A stretch of 10,240 nt of DNA from CAYGZA01 sp964354135 (GTDB lineage: Bacteria > Planctomycetota > Planctomycetia > Pirellulales > Thermoguttaceae). The notes under the pieces are model-generated. The model saw only the letters and a list, made by a program, of their open reading frames with translations, made no database searches and was not told where the DNA came from. Positions 1 to 4,604 of the stretch are shown here, in pieces. Where the stretch lies: the NCBI GenBank assembly GCA_964354135.1, contig CAYGZA010000251.1:1-10240 (forward strand), read 5' to 3'. The number at the start of each line of letters is the position of its first letter. The stretch's first letter is position 1. Both the position numbers and the translations under genes were made by a program.

Positions 1-1293
1 ATCGATGCACCGGTCGGCAAACTCGTTGCGCTTCTCGTCCCAGGTGCCTTCGGCCAAGGCGTACGGGGCGTACTGGACGAAGATCGAGGCCACGTGCTTG
101 CCCGGGGGGGCCAGGCTTTCGTCCACCAGCGAGGGGATCGTCAGCTCCAGGACGGGATCGCGGCTGGGCCGGCCGTACTTGGCGTCGTCGTAGGCCCGCT
201 CGATGTACTCCATGCTGGGCGACATGTGGGTCGTGCCGCGCATCGCCACCGCGCGATCCACCGTGCCGGTCTTGAAATCGGGGAGGCCGTCCAGGGCCAG
301 GTTGATCTTCAAGCTGGCCGAGGCGTAGTCGAGGTTCCGTACGCGGCGGCAGAAGTCCTCGGGCAAGTGCCGGGCGCCGAGGAGCTTGAGGAAGGTCTGG
401 TTGCCGTCGAGGCTCGAGGCGACCGTGCTTGAGGCGATCTCCGTGCCGTCGGCCAGGACCACGCCGGCCGCCGCGCCGCCGCGGACGGCGATGGAAGCGA
501 CTTCCGCGCTCCGGCGGATCTCGACGCCGGCGGCGAGGCACGCCTTCTCCAGGGCATCGGCCAGGCCGCCCATCCCGCCGCGGACATAGCCCCAAACGCC
601 GCGCTTTCCCCCCGCCTCACCCATCACGTGGTGCAGGAGCACGTAGGCGCTTCCCGGCGTAGACGGGGCGGCCATCGCCCCGATGATCGCGTCCGTGGCC
701 AGCGTGGCCTTCAGCGGCTCGGACTCGAAGAACCGGTTCAAGATCCGCGTGGCCGGCGCGGTGAATAGCTCGGCAACCGCGCGGAAATCGCTCCCCAGCC
801 GCTTCATCGTCTTCCAGTAAAGCCACCACTTGCCCACGTCCCGCAGCCGCGGCGGCATCGCCGGCTGCGGCGAAACCATGATCGGCTCGATCGCCGCCGC
901 CACCCGGGTGAGGAGGGCGTCGTACTGCGGGTAGGCCGCCGCATCGCGGGCCGAGAACTTCGATATCTCGCGGCGGTTCGAGGCGTCGTCGTGGCCCAGG
1001 AGCAGGTAGCGGCCGTCCGGAAGCGGCGTAAACGACGACGGGTCGCGGCGGAGGATCGAAAGCCCGTGCCTGCTCAGCTCCAACTCGCGGATAATCTGCG
1101 GCAGAAAGAGGCTGATGACGTAGGCCACGGCCGAGGCCTTGAAACCCGGCAGGATTTCCTCGGTCGAGGTGCAGCCGCCGAGGATGGGGCGCTTCTCCAG
1201 CACGAGGACCTTCTTGCCCGCGCGGCCCAGATAGGCCGCGGCCACCAGCCCGTTGTGCCCCCCGCCGATCACGACGCAATCGTAAGTCGCCAT
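1..1293 (-). CDS. CrtI/PYROXD2-type FAD-dependent oxidoreductase (3' end outside window)
   Basis: This is an open frame of 431 codons that reaches the left edge without a stop, so the C-terminal part is missing; family members are usually about 500-550 residues. The ATG at 1293-1291 has a GGAG about ten bases upstream (minus strand, 1306-1303). Residues 6-15 hold the FAD-binding Rossmann motif CVVIGGGHNG, and VLEKR at 31-35 supplies the acidic residue expected to bind the ribose. Further on, GYVRGGMGGLADAL and the motif ASIFVQYAPY near the visible end are typical of the phytoene-desaturase-related branch (COG1233) that includes human PYROXD2. The family oxidises or isomerises hydrophobic substrates using FAD; the substrate here cannot be read from sequence. 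No carotenoid genes lie nearby, so I would not call it a phytoene desaturase. It is divergent from the DUF350 operon and shares a 184-base upstream region with it. The family is secure and the substrate unknown. Confidence 0.9.
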   Translation of the reverse strand, partial: MATYDCVVIGGGHNGLVAAAYLGRAGKKVLVLEKRPILGGCTSTEEILPGFKASAVAYVISLFLPQIIRELELSRHGLSILRRDPSSFTPLPDGRYLLLGHDDASNRREISKFSARDAAAYPQYDALLTRVAAAIEPIMVSPQPAMPPRLRDVGKWWLYWKTMKRLGSDFRAVAELFTAPATRILNRFFESEPLKATLATDAIIGAMAAPSTPGSAYVLLHHVMGEAGGKRGVWGYVRGGMGGLADALEKACLAAGVEIRRSAEVASIAVRGGAAAGVVLADGTEIASSTVASSLDGNQTFLKLLGARHLPEDFCRRVRNLDYASASLKINLALDGLPDFKTGTVDRAVAMRGTTHMSPSMEYIERAYDDAKYGRPSRDPVLELTIPSLVDESLAPPGKHVASIFVQYAPYALAEGTWDEKRNEFADRCID

Positions 1294-1418
1294 GAGCCGT
1301 TTCTCCGTAAACAAGTCGATGCCGCCGACTGCCACGGGCTCCATTGTTACGCGCTCGGAGCGGGCGCCGCAAGGGATTGGGGCACAGGACCCCGGTATGC
1401 ACCTTGCCGCCGGGGGAG

Positions 1419-1424
1419 TATAAT
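1419..1424 (+). promoter_or_regulatory. Perfect -10 box for the DUF350-lipoprotein-ATP-grasp operon
   Basis: The hexamer TATAAT is an exact sigma-70-type -10 element in otherwise G+C-rich DNA. It would place a start of transcription near 1431 and give an untranslated leader of about 46 bases before the DUF350 start at 1478. No good -35 is present at the right distance: 1396-1401 (TATGCA) is the best at 17-base spacing, with three of six matches. An activator may therefore be needed. It faces away from the oxidoreductase gene. Confidence 0.5.
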
Positions 1425-1477
1425 GCTGGCCGTTGCCGGTGGAAATGTCTTGGCTCGGCTCAAGAAAGGGTACGCCC

Positions 1478-1723
1478 ATGACGTGGCTGGTCGCGATAGG
1501 TTTTCCATTGTTGGAGAATTTTGGCGCCGGGGTCATCGCCTCGGTGGTCTTTGGCCTGATCGGCATCGTGTTGTTGCTACTGGGCTACTGGCTCTTCGAC
1601 CGGATTACGCCGCGGATCGACGTGCAGAAGGAGTTGTGCGAGAAGAACGTGGCGGTGGCGATCGTCGTCGCGGCGCTGCTCCTGGGGATTGCGCACGTGG
1701 CGGCGAGCGTGGTCAGCAGCTAA
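1478..1723 (+). CDS. DUF350 (UPF0719, YjfL-like) small inner-membrane protein
   Basis: This 81-residue protein has two hydrophobic segments, about residues 14-37 and 56-79, separated by a polar stretch with the family-like sequence DRITPRIDVQKELCEKN. That arrangement matches one DUF350 unit; E. coli YjfL (about 130 residues) carries two. The start at 1478 is chosen because AAAGGG at 1465-1470 lies seven bases before it. An in-frame TTG at 1433 is too close to the expected transcription start. The role of the family is unknown. In enterobacteria YjfL lies next to the YjfM lipoprotein and the YjfC ATP-grasp protein, and the same order follows here, which supports both the call and a joint function at the inner membrane. 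The next gene is 126 bases downstream, beyond a large palindrome. Confidence 0.85.
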   Translation: MTWLVAIGFPLLENFGAGVIASVVFGLIGIVLLLLGYWLFDRITPRIDVQKELCEKNVAVAIVVAALLLGIAHVAASVVSS

Positions 1724-1735
1724 TTGAGGTTGCTT

Positions 1736-1829
1736 GATGCCGGGACGGCAAGGCTCCGGCCGAGCCCCGTTCTCGCAAGGACTCGTCGATAGCCCTCTGG
1801 CTCGGCAGGAGCCTCGCCCTCCCGGCATC
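1736..1829. repeat. Long palindromic interspersed element (REP/MITE-like)
   Basis: Two 31-base arms, 1736-1766 and 1799-1829, are inverted copies of each other. Pairing base by base gives 28 pairs and three mismatches (1746/1819, 1750/1815, 1758/1807) around a 32-base loop. The outer ends read GATGCCGGGA and TCCCGGCATC. On the minus strand, spurious frames across it give EGEAPAEP and GRGSCRA, peptides I recall from many false short proteins in planctomycete genomes, which points to a family of dispersed repeats. It contains no coding capacity of its own. It lies inside an operon, ending 20 bases before the lipoprotein start. As RNA it could form a strong hairpin that stabilises or terminates the upstream message. 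Confidence 0.85.
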
Positions 1830-1849
1830 GCGGCAGAAAGGAGGGGCCC

Positions 1850-2128
1850 GTGAACCGACTTACCAAACAGATCAGCCTGGTCCTCATCTCCTCGTCCCTG
1901 ATCCTGCACGGGTGCGAAAGACACCTTACCGAGGAGGAGAAGAAGGAAGAGGAAGCCCGGGTTGCCGCCGGGGGGACCGGTCGAACCACAGGCTACCACG
2001 GCGGCTCGCATTTCTTTTACGGGGGCGGGCGGTCGGCGCCCGGCGGTTCCGGCGTCAGCAGTCACCCGAGCGTGGGAGGCTCCGCCCGCGGCGGGTTCGG
2101 CTCGTCGTTCCACGGGGTCAGCTCCTAA
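1850..2128 (+). CDS. Small glycine/serine-rich lipoprotein in the YjfM/YgiB position
   Basis: The 92-residue product starts at GTG, preceded by an excellent AAAGGAGGGG site at 1837-1846. Residues 1-21 form a lipoprotein signal peptide with a lipobox LHGC, so Cys22 should be lipidated and the mature protein would be about 71 residues. Residues 24-37 (ERHLTEEEKKEEEA) are highly charged and probably helical; the rest is a flexible Gly/Ser/His stretch ending in RGGFG (80-84) and FHGVSS. E. coli YgiB (DUF1190), a much longer lipoprotein beside an ATP-grasp gene, also has an RGGFG motif near its C terminus. This protein may thus be a minimal functional counterpart, which is an inference. Its stop overlaps the start of the next gene by one base (TAATG), so the two are translationally coupled. 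The function is unknown. Confidence 0.8.
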   Translation: MNRLTKQISLVLISSSLILHGCERHLTEEEKKEEEARVAAGGTGRTTGYHGGSHFFYGGGRSAPGGSGVSSHPSVGGSARGGFGSSFHGVSS

Positions 2129-3252
2129 TGCGCCGCCACCAGACCCAGCCCCGAGCCGACTGGCAGAAGATCGTCGAGTCCCAGGGGATGTACTACCACA
2201 CGGCCGACGACGTCCCCTATTGGGACGAATCGGCCTACTACGAGTTTACGCCTGGGCAGATCGACACGCTGGAGAAGGCCACCTACGCCTTGGACCAGAT
2301 GTGCCAGGCGGCGGTCGAGCACGTGCTGGCCAACAATCTCCTGGACAAGTTCCTCATCCCGCCCGAGTTCCACCAGTACATCCGCGATTCCTGGGAGCAG
2401 GACGAGCACTCGGTCTACGGCCGCTTCGACCTGGCCTACGACGGCACGGGCGACCCCAAGCTCCTGGAGTACAACGCCGACACGCCCACCGCGCTGTTGG
2501 AGGCCGCGGTGATCCAGTGGTACTGGCTCAAGGACTGCTTCCCCCGCGGCGACCAACTCAACTCGATCCACGAGCGGCTCCTGGAGGTGTGGCAGGCCCT
2601 GGGCCGGGAGCGGCCGGGGCGGACGTATTTTGCCTCGCTCTCCGGCTGCGTCGAGGACTACATGACCGTCAACTACCTGCGGGACGTGGCCATCCAGGCA
2701 GGCTGCGACACCGCGTACATCCCCATGGAGGACATCGGCTGGAACGCCGGCCGCGGGGCCTTCACCGACAAGGAAGAGAATCCCATCGAGAACTGCTTCA
2801 AGCTCTATCCCTGGGAATGGATGCAGCGGGAGGAGTTCGGGCCGCACCTCCTGGAGTGCCGCTGCCGCTGGCTGGAGCCGCCCTGGAAGGCCATCCTCAG
2901 CAACAAGGCGATCCTCCCGATCCTCTGGGAGCTTTACCCGAAGAACCCGTACCTCCTGGAGGCCTCGTTCGAGCCGCTCGCGCACGGCGACTACATCCGC
3001 AAGCCGATCTTCGGCCGCGAAGGGGCCAACCTCCAGGTCTTCAAGCAGGGGAAACTCCTGCTGGCGACCGACGGCCCCTACGAGGGCCCGTCGATCTACC
3101 AAGAGGTCTGGCCGCTTCCGTGCTTCGACCGGAAGTACTATGCCTGCACCGGCAGTTGGATCGTCAACGGCTGGGCGTGCGGGATCGGGATCCGGGAGGA
3201 CGAAAGCCTGATCACGGGGAACTTCAGCCGCTTCGTGCCGCACCTGTTTTGA
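2128..3252 (+). CDS. Glutathionylspermidine-synthase-like ATP-grasp protein (YjfC/YgiC family)
   Basis: The protein has 374 residues, close to E. coli YjfC (387), and resembles the synthetase half of bifunctional glutathionylspermidine synthetase/amidase; the amidase half is absent. The ATG overlaps the lipoprotein stop. Visible family motifs are GRFDLAYD (98-105) and LLEYNADTPTALLE (112-125). Arg99, Asp101, Glu114 and Asn116 fit the positions that bind Mg-ATP and glutathione in the E. coli enzyme. Lys260 in SNKA and Lys292 in RKPIFGREGAN (291-301) fit the nucleotide-binding lysines, and GPYEGPSIYQE (316-326) closes the ATP-grasp fold. Members form an amide bond by way of an acyl phosphate. 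As I recall, E. coli YgiC and YjfC did not make glutathionylspermidine when tested, so the true substrate is open. The neighbouring lipoprotein and DUF350 protein suggest an envelope peptide or amine substrate. Confidence 0.92.
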   Translation: MRRHQTQPRADWQKIVESQGMYYHTADDVPYWDESAYYEFTPGQIDTLEKATYALDQMCQAAVEHVLANNLLDKFLIPPEFHQYIRDSWEQDEHSVYGRFDLAYDGTGDPKLLEYNADTPTALLEAAVIQWYWLKDCFPRGDQLNSIHERLLEVWQALGRERPGRTYFASLSGCVEDYMTVNYLRDVAIQAGCDTAYIPMEDIGWNAGRGAFTDKEENPIENCFKLYPWEWMQREEFGPHLLECRCRWLEPPWKAILSNKAILPILWELYPKNPYLLEASFEPLAHGDYIRKPIFGREGANLQVFKQGKLLLATDGPYEGPSIYQEVWPLPCFDRKYYACTGSWIVNGWACGIGIREDESLITGNFSRFVPHLF

Positions 3253-3277
3253 GCTTCCAGCAGCATCGGCGGGGATC

Positions 3278-3283
3278 TAGAAT
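3278..3283 (+). promoter_or_regulatory. Possible -10 box for the proteinase gene
   Basis: TAGAAT matches five of six consensus positions and lies in a relatively A+T-rich patch. Only a poor -35 (TTCCAG, 3255-3260) stands 17 bases upstream. If used, it would give a leader of about 125 bases carrying the inverted repeats listed next. The proteinase could equally be read through from the upstream operon, since no convincing terminator separates them. Confidence 0.25.
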
Positions 3284-3340
3284 GCAATTAATGGCGTCCG
3301 ATTGCACTGCGACCTCGTCGGCGGCATAGTCGCACCGCCG
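3283..3340 (+). other. Inverted-repeat cluster in the proteinase leader (hairpin plus possible pseudoknot)
   Basis: Three perfect 6-base complementary pairs occur in 58 bases. TGCAAT (3283-3288) pairs with ATTGCA (3301-3306). TGCGAC (3308-3313) pairs with GTCGCA (3329-3334). CGGCGG (3319-3324) pairs with CCGCCG (3335-3340). The second and third pairs interleave with directly adjacent 3' arms, which is the topology of an H-type pseudoknot with loops of five and four bases. The first pair alone could also be an operator, as it abuts the candidate -10 box. Short G+C-rich pairs arise easily by chance, so this is a pattern seen rather than a demonstrated element. Confidence 0.3.
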
Positions 3341-3414
3341 GAAGACCCATCAGGGGGGAGGGTTTACTGTCCCAAAGGGTTATCTGGACCGGCAACGTGA
3401 GACAAGGGTGACGA

Positions 3415-4287
3415 ATGCAGATCCTTGACGAGACGATAAAGAACACGGTCACCGAGCGCCTGAAGGAGCTGGAATCGCATTTCCAGGGGGATGCCGCATT
3501 TTTCTACGGTCCTATCGACGTCCCCGCAATACGGGTGCTTCGCGATTTCGTCGAGCGCATGGCTAGCGCCAAGCCCACTGGCCGCGACAGGCTCATCTTC
3601 TTTCTGAATACCCCGGGTGGCACCGCAGAGGCAGCGGAGAAGATGGTGGAGATCATTCGGCATCACTATCGCGAAGTCTTCTTCGTCGTTCCGGACTTCG
3701 CCTTTTCCGCGGGCACCATTCTCTGCATGTCGGGTGACCGCATCTACATGGACTACTCCTCCTCGCTCGGCCCGATCGACCCGCAGGTCTGGAACGGCAA
3801 GGAATGGGTACCAGCCCTCGGCTACCTGGACAAGGTCGAGGCGCTCCTGAACAAGGCCGCGAGCGGACAGTTGACCAACGCCGAGTTCCTCATTCTCCAG
3901 AACCAGGATTTGGCCCAGCTCTCCGGGTACGAGCAGGCGCGAGATCTCACGGTGACTCTGCTCAAAAAGTGGCTCGTGGAGTTCAAGTTCCGCGACTGGG
4001 TAGCACACCGGACTGATCCAGCGAAGAAGGGGCAGGCCGTTACGGACGAAGAAAAGCAAGAGCGCGCCGAGCAGATCGCGCGCATGTTGGGGGATAATAA
4101 GCTCTGGCTCTCCCACAGGCGGATGATCGGTCCCGGCAAACTCGCAGGGGACTTGAAGCTCGAGATCAACGACTACTCCGCGGATAAGACGCTGCGCGCG
4201 CTCGTTCGTTCCTATAATGACCTCCTGACCGACTACATCGCTCGCAGCGGTTACGCCCTCTTTATGCACAGTCGCGACTTTTTTTGA
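3415..4287 (+). CDS. SDH-family Clp-fold serine proteinase
   Basis: This 290-residue protein belongs to the serine dehydrogenase proteinase family (SDH_sah, formerly DUF114), distant relatives of ClpP and SppA. FLNTPGGTAEAAEKM (63-77) is the oxyanion-loop region. FAFSAGTILCMSGDRIYMD (95-113) carries the likely nucleophile Ser98 in an SAGT context, and SSLGPIDPQV (116-125) is the matching signature with Asp122. WLSHRRMIGPGKL (231-243) offers His234; the family is described as using Ser, Asp and His. I see no signal peptide or membrane span, so it should be cytosolic, unlike the membrane-anchored archaeal members. The start is supported by AAGGGTG at 3404-3410. A small gene follows after 12 bases. 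Two 60-base samples I counted in the gene (3601-3660, 4081-4140) are each 35/60 G+C, against 44/60 at 4741-4800, which suggests transfer. The natural substrate is unknown; roles in stress or defence are speculation. Confidence 0.88.
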   Translation: MQILDETIKNTVTERLKELESHFQGDAAFFYGPIDVPAIRVLRDFVERMASAKPTGRDRLIFFLNTPGGTAEAAEKMVEIIRHHYREVFFVVPDFAFSAGTILCMSGDRIYMDYSSSLGPIDPQVWNGKEWVPALGYLDKVEALLNKAASGQLTNAEFLILQNQDLAQLSGYEQARDLTVTLLKKWLVEFKFRDWVAHRTDPAKKGQAVTDEEKQERAEQIARMLGDNKLWLSHRRMIGPGKLAGDLKLEINDYSADKTLRALVRSYNDLLTDYIARSGYALFMHSRDFF

Positions 4288-4299
4288 CGGGAGGCGCTG

Positions 4300-4497
4300 A
4301 TGGCAATTGTTGAAGAAGTGAAGAAGGCTGCAGCCAGTTTCCCGGCAGGAACGCCTGATCCCGACGAACTGGTGCGACTCCAGCGGTTCTTTAGAGAGAT
4401 GAAAGACGCTGGAATCGCGAGGACGCGGGAGTACGACCTTCCCCAGCCTGACACGATCGGACGCTCCACGCTACAAGTGATGCGCAAAGCCACCTGA
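4300..4497 (+). CDS. 65-residue protein of unknown function paired with the SDH proteinase
   Basis: I do not recognise a named family. The ATG at 4300 follows a clear GGGAGG site (4289-4294), and the gene begins 12 bases after the proteinase stop, so the two are very likely co-transcribed. The sequence is polar and soluble, with no membrane segment. Residues 1-36 look helical (VEEVKKAAASF, then ELVRLQRFFREMKDAGI), followed by a short conserved-looking tail, REYDLPQPDTIGRS (43-56). Its size and position fit an adaptor, substrate or inhibitor of the proteinase, or the antitoxin half of a two-gene module, but nothing in the sequence decides between these. It does not resemble DUF433, the usual partner of DUF5615 toxins, remains of which lie just downstream. 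Confidence 0.72.
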   Translation: MAIVEEVKKAAASFPAGTPDPDELVRLQRFFREMKDAGIARTREYDLPQPDTIGRSTLQVMRKAT

Positions 4498-4508
4498 CAA
4501 TCGCGTGA

Positions 4509-4571
4509 AGGCTGGTGACGCACGACAAGGATTTCGGCGAGTTGGCGTTTCGTTGCGGGCTGCCGGCCAGC
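4509..4571 (+). pseudogene. Remnant of a DUF5615 PIN-like toxin gene
   Basis: The plus-strand frame reads LVTHDKDFGELAFRCGLPAS from 4512 to 4571. This matches the conserved middle of DUF5615 proteins, where a segment of the form vLVTxDKDFGELxFRxGLP contains acidic residues of the PIN-like active site. The full family protein is about 110-120 residues. Here the frame is closed by a TGA at 4506-4508 and the similarity ends at the inverted repeat before the next gene, so only about 20 codons survive. It is a decayed fragment, not a gene. It suggests that a toxin-antitoxin locus once stood here and was damaged, perhaps when the proteinase pair arrived. Confidence 0.55.
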
Positions 4572-4603
4572 AGCGGCGGCCGACGCAGCGGTCGGCCCGG
4601 CAG
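4560..4603. terminator. Nested inverted repeat between convergent genes
   Basis: An outer 7-base pair, CTGCCGG (4560-4566) with CCGGCAG (4597-4603), encloses an inner hairpin GCCGAC-GCAGCG-GTCGGC (4579-4596). It lies directly downstream of the minus-strand gene ending at 4605 and downstream of the plus-strand proteinase pair. It could stop or protect transcripts from both sides, but neither strand has a T tract, so it is not a classical Rho-independent terminator. Confidence 0.4.
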
Positions 4604-4604
4604 G

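Noticed and set aside
1433..1477. A 15-residue N-terminal extension of the DUF350 protein from TTG at 1433
   Set aside because: It begins within a few bases of the predicted transcription start, while the ATG at 1478 has a well-placed AAAGGG.
2125..3243. A 372-codon minus-strand open frame opposite the ATP-grasp gene
   Set aside because: The plus strand encodes a recognisable ATP-grasp protein with coupled start; the opposite frame shows no motif and a composition typical of antisense shadows.
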